Source: Azadirachta indica (Eukaryota > Streptophyta > Magnoliopsida > Sapindales > Meliaceae). From it: a stretch of DNA of 64,000 bases. Of the stretch, positions 1 to 13,400 are shown one piece after another. The notes beneath the pieces were generated by a model. It had not been told where the DNA came from. It searched no databases and saw nothing but the letters and a program-made list of their open reading frames with translations. The DNA lies in the NCBI GenBank assembly GCA_022749755.1, contig CM040448.1, positions 11,344,481 through 11,408,480 on the forward strand, read 5' to 3'. The position numbers were made by a program, and so were the translations under genes. The number at the start of each line of letters is the position of its first letter. Position 1 is the first letter of the stretch.

Positions 1-3000
1 GGCTTTGAGGTGGGTTTATCAAACACTCTGACCTCTTTAGGATTTGTTGAAGAGACATCAGTAAAACCGGGTTGATCATCTGTGAGAATACAATCCTCTT
101 GCTTCAAGTTTGTTTGGGTGGTCTGTGAAGCAGACAGACCCATTTCTGTGTTACTACAGCCACATCCTAAGCTTCTTTCTTTTGTCACAGAAATTGTCTC
201 TGGAAGCTGGCTTTCTGCCGTAGAGAAATTGCTGACTTGGTCTGTAGTCTTTTCAAAGCTCATTTTAGGACACAATGCTTTGCAAAACCCAGAGTTATTT
301 TGTTCACCCATTTGAGTGATGGAATCAATACGCTCTTGAACTGGAGTTATATGCGAGGAAACTGTTGCACTGGACCTCAGACAAGTTCTGATTTCTGGTG
401 GAGTGACTGTCTCGAAAGCTTGTACAAGCAGAGCTACTTTTCTTTTCTGAGCTGGTGCTAGAGCAGAAATAACTTGCCGAACTGCATAATCAAGCATCCA
501 TTCATCAGCATTTCTTCTCTCTTTCACTGTTTGATGTCTCAGATGAATTTTTTCTGCTTCTGGATCAGACTTTCTGGGTAGATACTGTGGCTTTCTAGGA
601 TTGAATTTATTCACCTTTTCCAGTGCCTTCACAAATCTCTTAAGGATAATCACTTTTTTCAGATTGCTCCAATTCTTGGAAATTTGCTTGCTAGATTTGT
701 TTGCCACTCTCGATTCTGCTTTTTCTTCTTCAGTGGAAATAGTATGAACTTCTTCTAGCTGTGCTTCTTCTTGATCTTGTACTATACGCTCCTTTTTACA
801 GTCGAGGTAACTGGAGATGCTCTGTTGCCCACTTTCATATTGATTATTTTCTAAGACCTCCTTTTCTGGAATTACATCACTTGATCGATCATCAGATGAT
901 TGATCTGGTATTTCTGAGAGGATTTTATCAAACGCCTCTTGTACCTGCTTAACGGCATTGCTCTGCCACAGCGCAAACTTCTGGTCATCTGCATCATGAT
1001 CTCCCATAACCATGTTCTCATCTGTTCCAGTAGAACTCTGACAAGAAACAGAGTCATTCATCTGAGTCACTGTGTATTTGTCTTTGACTTGCTCTTCTTT
1101 ATTCTTGCCACTGTGAGCTGCTCCAGTTTCAACTTCCGTAGTGATACTTGATGCCATATGCTGATATATCAGGGCCCATAATCCCATATATTTCCGCTTT
1201 GCCTTCTGGGTTTGCTGGGGTTCATCAGCGGTACAATCTGGTGTGGAGTCTCCAGACGGTGAAAGTTCTTCAGGGAAACCATTGTCTGGCTCAGAATCTT
1301 CATTTTTTTCTTCATTAATTTCCCTGCTTGTAGTACCGGCTTCCGAAACTTTTATGTCCAATTCGCAGGTATCATTATGCACTTCCAAGTTCAAAGGAGC
1401 AACTGTATCTCCATTGACTTCTTTTTGAACATCTGCATCCACTGGAACTTTTTTATGGCTGGTGCTCACTACATCATCAAGCTTTAAGCATTGATGGTGA
1501 CATTTTATGGAGTCTTTGTGCGATCTTAAACTGGAATGCATGATTGTGTGAGGATAAACACTGAGAATGGACTTATCATCTCCATAGTGAAGACCAGATA
1601 CCACCATTTCCCCTTCCTCCTTTTCTGCATCATTGGCTTCAGGAATCACTTTAACAGATTCTGCTGTGATGCAATGGCATTCTTCACTTGTTCCCCGACG
1701 TGCTGAAATTGCCACCTGAGTCTGTTGGTTGGCTGTGAGAGGACTGCTGGTTTTCTGTTGTTCAAAACTTGGATAAGTGTCCAATGTTTCCTGATCTGCA
1801 GAATTGGAGGTCACCTGACTTGTCTGAGGTCCTTTTCTTCTGTTCTTGGAAGGTTTCGCCTTTGAAACAGAGTGACTTTCGGATTTCATGCTCTTCTGGG
1901 TCTTCAACAAACGCCTCCGCATTGAGACAAACCGCTTCAGTTGAGGTACAGCACCACGGCGATGGCCATGAAGAGAACAGTAACTATATGAACAAACTTT
2001 AAGAGCTTGAATCTCTTTGGATTCACTTCCTCCTGGCTGAAGCTCACTATGGTGAGGAAACTTCGAGTCTTTGAGAGTTGAAGAACACGTTGCTCTGACT
2101 ATGCTTGATTCTGAAATCTCAGAAACTTCTGAGCTTTTCTTCATAGAAGACTTTTTGGATTTCAAACTGGCGGTTTTTGTTAAAATCCTCTGAGGTCTCA
2201 GAGTAGCTGTTCTTTTTACAGCTCTCACAGAAGAATCTGAGTTTGGCCTTGCAATTTTCAAATTTTTTCTGTTCTGATCATTGCTACCAAAACTAGATTT
2301 GGAATTACATGGACTTGCCTGAAAACGTGCTTTTGAATGTATTGCCAATGTGTCTACATCACTTGATAAAATAACAGAAGGTTGATCATGTCGATCATCC
2401 TCCTTTCTTATAGATGGTCGTGAGCCTCCAAAATTTGCACGCTTGATTGATCTTGTCTTCTTCAGTTTTTTCTTCTGGTCAGTTCCTCCGGATGATTTCC
2501 CCAGGAAAGGCCTCCTGAACTTCATACCAGAGCGCCTTGTTAATATTCTTTCTGATTTCTGCCCAATAGATGCAGTATTTGGTTTTAAACAACTTATTAC
2601 CTGAATGTATTTGATCAGGTAAAAAAGAAAAAAAGGAAAAAAAAAAAAAGTTGGTGACTTACCTGAAAATTCTCTTTCCCTGCATCCGAACAGCTTGTAA
2701 CTTCATTACAATTGGAGGATGCATCTGACATCACAACTGGAGTTGACTGTTCAGAACTAGCTGCATAAGCTGATAACAAGCTGGGACATTTACTGGATGG
2801 GGATTTCATTGGTCTCACGCATGATCTCAAGCTTGGTAATCTTGAGAGCTTGAATGATCTCAACTTCATTTTATTCTTCGGCTCTGTTTCTCCCCTGTTT
2901 CTGCTGCTATTCTCATCCTCAGAAGACGATGCATCACTTATAGACACCACCATCTCAGATTCTGCACAACTATCAGAATCTGCTTCTCTTTCAATGTTGT

Positions 3001-3010
3001 ATGAATCCAT
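1..3010 (-). CDS. PICBP: Calmodulin-binding protein, PICBP-like (5' part of the gene; C-terminus beyond the window)
   Basis: Two exons are visible: 3010-2663 (116 codons, ATG at 3010-3008) and 2600 running off the left edge, open throughout, giving about 980 residues. The 62-nt intron (2662-2601) has a GTAAGT donor, a long T tract and a TTCAG acceptor. The protein is hydrophilic, Ser/Lys rich and has a very acidic Ser-rich start. Family landmarks in order are a CSYSYCSLHGH motif followed by a basic LKRF/MRRRLLKTQKS stretch (about residues 319-355), a short GLWALIYQHM segment (about 590), and a full plant calmodulin-binding domain (about 745-850) with WSNLKKVIILKRF and ERRNADEWMLDYAVRQVI. The Arabidopsis relative is a pathogen-induced calmodulin-binding protein with several such repeats, so more copies may lie to the left. 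The biochemical role beyond calmodulin binding is not established by the sequence. Confidence 0.9.
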
Positions 3011-6000
3011 TTTTAAGTCGTTCTAACAGAAAAAATTTTGCCTTTGGTGAATTGAGAAAGCAAGAAACAATTTTGTGATGGAGAATTCTCGTTTTTGGAG
3101 GACTAGAAACTGCCAATGTGGTTTTCCAGGGGAAGAAGTTGAAGAAGCATAGAAAGTTTCAAAACAAGAGATTCCCAAGTCTCTGTTTGGGTACAGTGGT
3201 TGGTATTCAATTGATATTCAGGTATTCATTCTATTCCTAACGTAATTTTAACAACTTCTTACGTCACTGTGTTAGATGTCCTGACTTGACAATACAAAGA
3301 GGGGGTAGAATTGACTTGTTCTCGTTGAATTGACTTCAAATTCTTTTGTTCCTTGTAATTGTAAATCTTTGAAATGTACATATATTGTAATAACAATATA
3401 AGTTTTGGAAAAGATTACATGTTTTACTTACTCTGTATAGCTGGTAGTTGGCGTGCGATTAATTAGATCTGGTGGACCCATAACGTTAACATGTTTGCAT
3501 GATACCATTAACAACTAAGCATACGATATTTTATATTTAGATTTATATTCGCCCAGTTTGGACTTTTTCTTTTAATTATTATGTGCAAAAATGGTGACCA
3601 CAACACAAATGTGAGTCGTTGTTTGCTCACTGTAAACAATGATAATGGAAAGTAATTAATTAATTAAAATTAACCATTTTCTGTTTCTCTGTGACGAGTC
3701 TTAGATCATGCCTGGGGTAAGAAGGGAAGGGAACATAAAACCGCGTTGCAGTAGCAGATCACAATCACAATCACATGATGCTGCACACGGGATGGGTATG
3801 GGTATGGGCATGGGGCCCAAACATTCTGGGCGGGATTACCGGGGATCACACGGTCTTCCTTCCTTTATCATCGATTGATTAGCCTTAGCTTTGTGAACGT
3901 GGGCCCAAAAAGGGGGAAAACAGCAAAGTTGTGGTTCATGAGAGAGAGAGAGCGAGGCACAGCTGCGTGCGGCAGCTTTAAATTTTGATTTATCTTCTTT
4001 ACGCATATTTTTCTAGAATCCTTGAAAAAACCCCTTTCTAGATTTACAAAACAATTATTTAACTATTTCTCTTGCAGAAGATGTGATTGACAAAAAAGTA
4101 AATAAATGTAATTCGTGTGTCTTTTAATTTACATTTTGGGTACTCAATTTTTTTGCGTTTTCTCTTCAAAAAACGAACAAGTCAGTTTGAATGCCAAATG
4201 AGTTTTATAAAAAAAAAAAAAAAAAAAATTGGGGTGAGTTTGTCTTCTAAATTTATAAAATTTAATTTTTACCTAAGTGTAAATATCACACAAATTAAAA
4301 TTTTTGATAAATTACGAGTTTGAAAAAGACTTTGACTAATTTTTGTTATATATTTTATTATATGTCAAATCATACCAACTTTACATTAAATCCAACATTA
4401 TAAATGACTAAACTTAATTCATATATTGTTTTTAATCTCTCTATCTTCATCTAGAGCTTTTACTGTGATGCCATTGACTTATATAGAGTTTCTTTTAAAT
4501 TTCCTTAAGCTTGAAATGATATTCTTTTAATATCCATAGCTTTCATAATCTCTGGACTATCAATTTTAACAATAAAATTATAAGAAAATTTTGATTATTA
4601 TAAAAATAACATATCAATTTTCGTTATTGTCAAAATCCAGACTTTTTATATTCAAACTTAAATATCATATCAACATCCTTTCCTTCGTTGTACAGTTTGT
4701 TTCTTCCTTAGATCTATCACAGGACCACTTCAGAAACTTCCTTGTTTTTTTTTTTTCAACTAAAAAAATATCGACAAAAAACATTTTTCATGATCATTGT
4801 GATTGTCAAAAGTTAATCATAGGCCCAAAGTGTTGGCCCATAATATAGTGGATTCAAGCCATTATTTTGAAACTTAAAATTATTGATTGTTGAGTGAATG
4901 GTTCGAGTATACTCTGCTGAAGTGTAATTGTCTAAGAAATTTTTCCTAAACTTACTTGGGTAATCTTAGCCTATAAACAATATTTTTTGTTCGTGATATG
5001 AAACTAAAATGGATCCTAAGTGAAAACAAGAGTAAATGGCCTAAGCCCAACCAACTCTTAATTGATATTATGTTCTTCGTAATTAAGTACACTTTCAATT
5101 TTAAAAGGATAATTAAAAATAAAAAACTAATAAATGCTATAACTATCAACCAAATATTAAATTTGTATTCAATTCTTCTTTTAGACTGATTTCTAATATA
5201 CATAATTGAGTTGGACTCTTAAGGACATGTTTGATGACTTGTACTGGGATGTATAAAAGAGGAAGTCCGCGTTAAAAATATTTTATTATATATTTGGTAA
5301 TATTTAAAGGCTGCATTAAACTATATTGAAATTAAATTTAATGCAGTTTAACATGTAAAAATTTGACTCACACTTCCTTAAGGTCAACTTCGTACTTGAA
5401 CACTTTAAAAAAAATTAATATTATTTTATTATCAAGTTATTTTTATCAATTTAGCCACCTAATAACCATTGATTATCATTTTCGATTACCATCGACCAAT
5501 ACCATCAATCACCATTTGAGTTACCATTAACTTTATTTAAAATCTTCATTGAACACTTTAAACTATAGTATTATTATCATTACCATTTGAGCAACTATTC
5601 ACTATAAATTTAAAACAAAATCAAAATTTACGATGAATAGTTACTTAAACGATGATGATAATAATAATACCATTGCATACATCGTTCAACGGTAATTCTA
5701 ATAATATTTATGATAAGCCAAATTGATGATAGCTGGTGACCAAGGACCGATGAATGACGACAACTATAGTAGATGACGGTTAATCTTTTTATTATTATCA
5801 CATAATTTTTTATTATTTAATTAAAAAAAAAATAATAATATAAAATTAAATAATAAAAAATATAGGTTAATTTATAATTAATCGAATATGGTGTTACACC
5901 GAACATAGCATATGTTTTCATTTAATTCATTTTAATACAATTCATTCCAATACAATTTAGTCCATCTAAGATAATATAGTCTAGTACTGTGTTATACCCT

Positions 6001-7690
6001 AAGAATAAAATATTAAACTGCTGAAAAAATTGTAATCAATAACTCCAACTGTGAGTAAGATAGGCTAATATCTATTGAAGCAAACCGAACCCAATCAATT
6101 GGATGAGATCTATTCGTTTTATAAATGTTCACAAAAATCACAATAAAAACATAATTTTAATATCATTTTATTCTACTTAATGATGAACTCTTTGTTTAAA
6201 TTAAATGTTAGTTCATACTAAAATAAATTAAAATATTAAAAAAATCATATTATTTCAAAAAAAATTAATTAAAATTTTTTAATACTATTAGAAATACACA
6301 TTGTTCTTATGTAAATTTATATGGCAACAAATTGTATTATCATCACATATTTCATGTAATTATTTTTTTATTTTATTAGATTTTCAACATATTTTGTATA
6401 ATTTTTTTTTTATTATGAAAATTCAAAGCATATGAGTATTGTCTAATGATACGATAATAATCGTATATATCATCAGTTAGCAAGAGTTTGTATAGTTAAA
6501 AAAGTAAAGTTATTTTATTGGTGAGATGATGTTAGAAATAGAACTCGAACAAATTTTTTATTTAATAATTATTTAACTAATTATAAACATTTAAGTTATA
6601 TCGCCATTTTCAAATTTAACATCATGAAAAATTTTACAATATTAAAATTTTAATCCTAGTATTAATAACTCACTCACATTGACTGTTAGATTTAAAATTA
6701 AAATATGATTATTATATTAATCTACTTTGCAGATAACATATAAAATTAACCTATTATTTGGGTTAAAGATTTTTTTTATTTTTTAATATGTTAAAGTTGT
6801 TTTTCATAATTATTTTTTAGAAATAGATTTGAAATACAAGTTCATATATCAAATTGAAATTTAATGTTAAACAATGTGTTATGCATATGAAGAATAATCT
6901 ATTTAAAAAATATTAATTTAAATATTATCAAAATACATATTTTTTCTTTATTTTTCTAAAAAATTATTAATAATAAAATAAATTATTGTAGCTCAAAAAT
7001 CAATATTACAAATAAGACACATCTCATTTATTACTTATGATAACTGTATTTGTATGAATTAATGAAAAACATATGTTAATTTGAAAATATAAACGTTATT
7101 GTAATAGTTGAGAATGAATAGTATAATGAAATAACCCTATAACTAATATCACATTGATAAAAAAAATTACAATATCTTAAAACTGATAAATTATGAGTGG
7201 AAAAAGCATACATGTGATGGACAAATAAAAACAAGAAATTTTGAAAAGGGACAATTAAAAAAAAGTAAAATATAAATTAATCTGATTTTATGAAATTGAT
7301 GTTAATTGTAAAGAACATAAAATTTAAGAAATCTTAATCACACATAATACAAATTCAATTTGGCATAACCAGAATACTATTATTAAATTACTAATATTTA
7401 CTATTTGTAAAGTGATACTTTATCTAACATCATGCAATTAAGAAAAAAAAAGAAAAGAATAAGAAAAAATTGATTAATACACATGTAAAATAAAATTATT
7501 AAATAATTTTAATAAATTAAAAATATCAATAATCATTTTTTGTCCCTATAGTAAAGCATACCCTTATAATTAGGAAAAAAACATATATTTACGTGTTACA
7601 TAGACTTTATTTATAGTATATAATAACAACAAGAACAACAATAGTAATAATTTAAAATTATATAAAATTTTGAAATACTTTTTATATTTT
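3011..7690. other. AT-rich spacer and upstream region of the PICBP-like gene
   Basis: No supported gene. The first 400 bases left of 3400 should hold the minus-strand leader and core promoter of the PICBP-like gene. Around 3755-3815 there are short tandem repeats (CACAAT type, then GGGTAT type). From about 4100 onward the DNA is strongly AT-rich with many stops in all frames. Short open frames at 4117, 4591, 4952 and 4998 are low-complexity chance frames. A small perfect palindrome, GGTGTTACACC, lies near 5890. Confidence 0.7.
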
Positions 7691-7699
7691 TACAATTAT

Positions 7700-8990
7700 T
7701 GTATTTTTATACAACTTTTTCATTATAATTTAATTTTTTATATTAGGATTACAAGTAGAATGTCAATTCACAATTCTTATGTTATATTTATATTCATATT
7801 GTTTCATATATAACTATAACATGCTATATGTTATAATTTAATATTTTATGTAGAGATTATAAATTTTATTTGGATTTATAACTTTTATGTCACAATTACA
7901 ATTCTTTTATTTTGTTTACAACTATTTATATTTATTTCAATGCATTTATACTTTTTATATTGAATTTATAAAATTGGTGTTCATTTTTACCATTTCACGT
8001 TGACTTATATTTTATTTTTAACTTTTACAAGTGTTTTATTTTACATGCAATTTTTACGTTATAATTTAATCTTTTATGTGAATATTACAAATTTTATGTA
8101 CATCTATAACTTTTATGTAACAATTATATTTTTTTATTTTATATACAACAATTATGTTGTCATTTAATAACTTGATATTAGTTTATATTTATTTATGTGC
8201 ATTTATATTTTTTATATTGAATTTACGAAATTAATAGCTATTTGTACTCTTTTATGTTGGCGTATATTTTGTTTTTAACTTTTACAAATATTATATTTCA
8301 CATATAAATTATATGTTATAATTTAATCTTTTATGTGAAAATTACAAATTTTATATGGATTTATAACTTTTATGTAACAAGTATAATTTTTGTGTTTTGT
8401 TTACAATTATTTTGTTATCATTTGATAATTTAATGTTAATTTACATGTATTTTAGGGATTTATATTTTTTATGTTGAATTTATAAAATTAATGTTTATTT
8501 TTACCCTTTTATATTGGCTTTATTTTACTAATTTTTTAATTTTAACGCTTACAAATATTATATTTTACATACAAGTTTTATATTATAATTTATTTTTTTT
8601 ATATAAAGATAATAAGTTTAATGTTGATTTATATTTTTTATGTTACATTTATAATTTTTTTATTTTGTATACAAATATAATATTGTCATTTATTATTTTA
8701 ACGTTAACTTACATTTGTTTCATCATATTTACATATTTTATGTTAAATTTATTAAATTGATATTCATGTTTACTTTTTGATGTTAATTTATTATTTTTAA
8801 TTTTTGATTTTAACCTTTACAAGTGTTATATTTTACATACAAGTTTTATACTAAAATTTAATTTTTATATTAAAATAATGAGTTTAATATAAATTTACAT
8901 GTTTTATATTATTTTTATAATTTTTTTTGTTCTGTACATAAATATATAATATTATTATTTATTATTTTGATGTTAATTTATATTTATGCT
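7700..8990. repeat. Diverged AT-rich tandem array, unit about 257-268 bp
   Basis: The anchor TGAATTTATAAAATT recurs at 7961, 8218, 8475 and, diverged, at 8744, a spacing of 257, 257 and 269 bp. A second anchor, TTATAATTTAAT followed by CTTTTATGTG, recurs at 7831, 8059, 8316, 8583 and 8851. The order of the intervening words (TTTTAACTTTTACAA, TTTATAACTTTTATGT and so on) is preserved between copies. About four full units and two partial ones are visible, and the units become less alike toward the right. No coding content; the 89-codon frame at 8491 is a by-product of the repeat. Confidence 0.8.
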
Positions 8991-9611
8991 ATAAAATATA
9001 ATTAACTAAAATTTAAATAAGTGATATATAATTACTTTCCACAAAACTAGAAGTAATTAGAAGAAGCAGTTTATAATTTGAATAAAATTCAAATTATTTA
9101 GAAGAATTTTAAAATCTAAATAAAATTAGAATTAATTAAACGTAGAAATTTAGATAAATACGTAATAAAAAAATTTTTTGTTTACTTAATTATAAAAAAA
9201 AGATTTAGATAAAAATAAACTATATATTTTTTATTTTTTATTACACTTAACTGATAAAATTATATTTAATCGATAAATTATAATTATTTAATTAATTTAA
9301 ATTAATTATTATAAATCGTTAAATCTAACTGTCATAATAATTTCTATTATTAACACCGGAATTTTTGTCCCGGTATTAGAATGACCATAACATCATTAAT
9401 TAAATACGTAACAGTTTTTTTATTCTTGTAAGCAAAAGAAACAAACTTTTACACTTTTACGCCTTTACCCAGACATGAAACAACGACCTTTTAAACTCTC
9501 AATTTCATGTCGTTTGGATTGCTCTGCTCTGTTTCGATTTTTTAACTTCCAAAAATAGAAACTTCTGTTTCCAACGGCAATCGACAATCACTTTTGTCTC
9601 CTACCGAATCC
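8991..9611. other. AT-rich spacer upstream of the lipase gene
   Basis: Continues the AT-rich character of the preceding spacer until about 9360, where base composition becomes more mixed toward the promoter of the SDP1-like gene. No open frame or RNA gene is supported here. Confidence 0.6.
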
Positions 9612-9619
9612 TATATAAA
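9612..9619 (+). promoter_or_regulatory. TATA box of the SDP1-like gene
   Basis: TATATAAA followed by C, set in a mixed-composition stretch and preceded by CCTA. Transcription would be expected to start about 30 bases downstream, giving a leader of roughly 800 nt before the ATG at 10460, which is long enough that a leader intron is possible. Placement is inferred from motif and distance only. Confidence 0.55.
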
Positions 9620-9639
9620 CAAATTTTCTATTATTCTTT

Positions 9640-10459
9640 CCTCTTTTTATTATGAATAATTATGATACTCTATCCAGAATCACCGCCGCTTCAAATCTGC
9701 GTCATCATATCGGTATCTTTATCTCTTCCCAAATCCCAATACGTAATCCCCATAAGTTCTCCCATCTGTTAGGTTTCGTGTCGCTGTCAGTTTCTTTCTA
9801 TTTTTAGCATCCTCTTCAAGTTTGATTTCTGTCAATTTGGGTTCTTGGATTTTCTTGGTTTCCTCTATAGATATTGGAGAGTCTTGAACTTTGACTTAGA
9901 AACCCCATCTGGGTTCTTTGTTGAATTATAGCTTTACATATCGAGATTTCCTGAAATTGTTGGGTTTCTTGGGTAGATATTGAGGATTTTAATAAATTTC
10001 TGGGTGTTTGATTTGAAAATTCATCTCGGCTATTGGGAGTCAAAGTTTAAGCTTCTGCTGATAAATCCTTTTGGATGGGTTGAGCTCACTTGAGGATCAA
10101 GAGGTTGGAATCTCTTATTTTTTGTCCATATCTTGTGAATTTGTATTGCTTTTGATTGATTTCAATAGATTTCGGATAAAGTTTATTTTGTTTCTCTTTA
10201 ATACTTCCGCCTGATTCGATCAAGAAGAAAAATCTTTTGGTTGTCGGTGTAATTATTTTCTCACTGGTTGAGGGTTATCCAACATAAGATTTTCCAGAGC
10301 GAGCCCATTTGTGTGCATAAATAATCCCATTTATCTGAATTCTTCAGAGTGAAAATAGCTATAGAGATTTTGTTTTCGCTCATTGCTTCTGGGTTTTTAT
10401 ACTGTTCTGAAGTACAGTAAACTGAAATTTCAACGTAGACCTTCTGTTTTAACCAAGAT
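9640..10459 (+). other. Presumed 5' leader of the SDP1-like gene
   Basis: The stretch between the TATA box and the coding start is T-rich with many stops, as in plant leaders. It contains an upstream open frame of 51 codons (9652-9807) and a minimal ATG-GGT-TGA frame at about 10076. A plausible donor (CG|GTATCT at about 9709) lies inside the longer frame, so a spliced leader would truncate it. The antisense frame at 9816-10043 has no family resemblance. Confidence 0.45.
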
Positions 10460-13400
10460 ATGGATATAAGTAATGAGGCTCATATTGACCTATTTTCAAT
10501 TGGACCATCATCAATCTTTGGTCGGACAATTGCTTTCAGAGTCTTATTCTGCAAGTCTATGTCACAATTCAGGCATCATATCCTTCATATCCTCTTGAAT
10601 TTTGCTTATAGAGTTAAGGAATACTTTGCACCCATGATATCATGGCTGCATCCGCGCAACCCACAAGGGATATTGGCAATGGTGACAATAATTGCCTTTT
10701 TACTGAAACGATATACAAATGTAAAACTCAGGGCTGAAATGGCCTATAGAAGGAAATTTTGGAGGAACATGATGAGAACGGCATTGACATATGAGGAGTG
10801 GGCTCATGCCGCTAAGATGCTTGATAAGGAGACCCCAAAGATGAATGAATCAGATCTCTATGATGAAGAACTGGTCAGGAACAAGCTTCAAGAGCTCCAT
10901 CACCGTCGCCAAGAAGGATCTCTGAGAGATATTATCTTTTGCATGAGAGCAGATCTTATTAGAAACCTTGGAAATATGTGCAATCCTGAGCTTCACAAGG
11001 GTAGGCTTCAAGTGCCCAAACTCATAAAAGAATATATAGATGAGGTCTCAACTCAACTTAGAATGGTTTGCAACTCAGATTCAGAGGAGCTTGCATTGGA
11101 GGAGAAGCTTGCTTTTATGCACGAAACTAGACACGCCTTTGGCAGAACAGCATTGCTTTTGAGTGGAGGTGCTTCCCTTGGAGCCTTTCATGTCGGTGTT
11201 GTGAAAACACTGGTAGAAAATAAGCTCCTGCCCCGTATTATTGCCGGATCTAGTGTGGGATCAATTATGTGCTCTGTTGTTGCCACTCGCTCATGGCCTG
11301 AACTGCAAAGTTTTTTTGAGGATTCTTGGCGCTCATTACAGTTTTTTGATCAGTTGGGTGGAATATTTACAGTAGTGAAGAGGGTCATGACCCAAGGGGC
11401 TGTTCATGACATCAGGCAGCTGCAATGGATGCTAAGGCATCTTACGAGTAATCTTACATTCCAAGAAGCCTATGACATGACAGGTCGAATTCTTGGAATC
11501 ACAGTTTGCTCCCCTAGGAAGCACGAGCCACCTAGGTGCCTTAACTACTTGACTTCACCTCACGTTGTTATATGGAGTGCAGTTACTGCTTCTTGTGCCT
11601 TTCCTGGGCTTTTTGAAGCCCAGGAACTAATGGCTAAGGATAGAAGTGGAGAGATTGTTCCTTATCATCCACCATTCAATCTGGATCCTGAGGTGGGTTC
11701 AGGGACAACAGTGCGTAGATGGAGGGATGGTAGCTTGGAGATTGATTTGCCTATGATGCAATTAAAGGAGCTCTTTAATGTCAATCATTTTATTGTAAGT
11801 CAAGCAAATCCTCATATTGCACCATTGCTAAGGCTGAAGGACTTTGTGAGAGCTTATGGAGGTAACTTTGCAGCAAAGGTATGAATATGTAGCCTTGAAA
11901 CTTAAATTAACTTTGCTTGATTTATTTTGGTTGGTTAGCATTATATGAAGGTGCCCTTGCCTTGTGAAGTTAGAATTCTTTTTTCTGTTTTTACTTTTTG
12001 TTTATTTAGATCCTTTTCTTAAGTTGTTTTAAGAGTAAAAGCAAACATTATTAAACAAGTAACAGACATGATAGTTGAGGAGTAAATGTAACATCTTGCA
12101 GTGTTTTCCTGCACTGGTTCATTCTATTTTAGCACACTTGGACTGAGTAGCTCGAAAAGCCTTAAAACTCACATTACATGATTCATGTGTCATGACGCAT
12201 TTTGTCTCAAGCTTATATATTTATTCTTTCATTTGTACTTTGAACATCTAATTTGCTACTGATTAAAATGAAATTTTGTGGAGAATATGCTGTATGATCT
12301 TGCCGAGAGTTGATGTCTTGGGCTCCAGACTGTTAAGCAACTGGCCAATATATATTTGTGCGTTCAGACGGTATTTTGAAGTTAATGTTTTTTCCTTGTA
12401 AAAGACAGTTAACAGTCGAATAGTTTGACTGTAAAATGTTCTAAGTTTTGTATGCATGTTCTTATTCATCAATTAGGACCAAAATCCATGAAATCACACA
12501 CACACACACATACACAATGTAAAGCGTTTGACAACCTCTATGCCAATATAAGGTAACTTTTCAGTGAAAGAGTAAGTCATTGTGAGACAATTACTTGTGA
12601 ACCGAAAACCGCTAAATTTTAATCTTTTTGCCTTGCGACCAAACAGCCCAAAACATACAGTAGTATCTTTTTGTGATCAATTTGACAGGGAAACAAAGTG
12701 TAGGGAAATTTCAAAAATAGAGCAATCTTAATTAGGATTTCATGATTGAATATTTACAGAGGAGGTTTTGTTGGTTCTTGAGTCTGTTTTTCCTTTCTGT
12801 TTCCAATGTTCTGATGAAGTTGTTTAACTTGGTAGCTTGCTCAACTTACTGAGATGGAGGTAAAACATAGATGCAATCAGATACTGGAACTTGGATTTCC
12901 ACTCGGGGGAATTGCCAGGCTTTTTGCTCAAGACTGGGAGGGCGATGTTACTGTGGTTATGCCCGCAACACTTGCTCAGGTAGTTTTGGATTTATTGCTA
13001 CAGAATCCTGAAACATTAAGATTAACTATTTTTTTCGTTTTTTTGGTCACGGAACTCATGTATAAATGAATAAAATGTAAAATGTGTAATTTGGGAAACT
13101 TTGTTTTAGTGCTCTCATTCACTCTGGATCAATTTTCATATAAGGCTCTAATTCTTGGAGATTGAGATATTCCTATGTGACTGTTACTAATTAGCCTTTG
13201 TTTTTCATATGGAATGCCAGTACTCAAAAATTATACAAAATCCAACTCATATGGAACTTCAAAAGGCAGCCAACCAGGGGAGAAGATGCACTTGGGAGAA
13301 GCTTTCTGCTATAAAAGCAAACTGTGGTATTGAGCTTGCACTTGACGAGTGTGTTGCAATTCTAAACCACATGCGTAGACTCAAAAGAAGTGCAGAGAGA

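Noticed and set aside
5222..5995. Possible transposon between AAGGACATGTTTGATGA and GTGTTATACCCTAAG
   Set aside because: The two ends do not match as inverted repeats beyond a few bases and no target duplication was found.
8491..8760. 89-codon Phe/Leu/Ile/Tyr-rich frame resembling a membrane protein
   Set aside because: It lies within the AT-rich tandem array; TTT/ATT/TAT codons give membrane-like sequence by chance.
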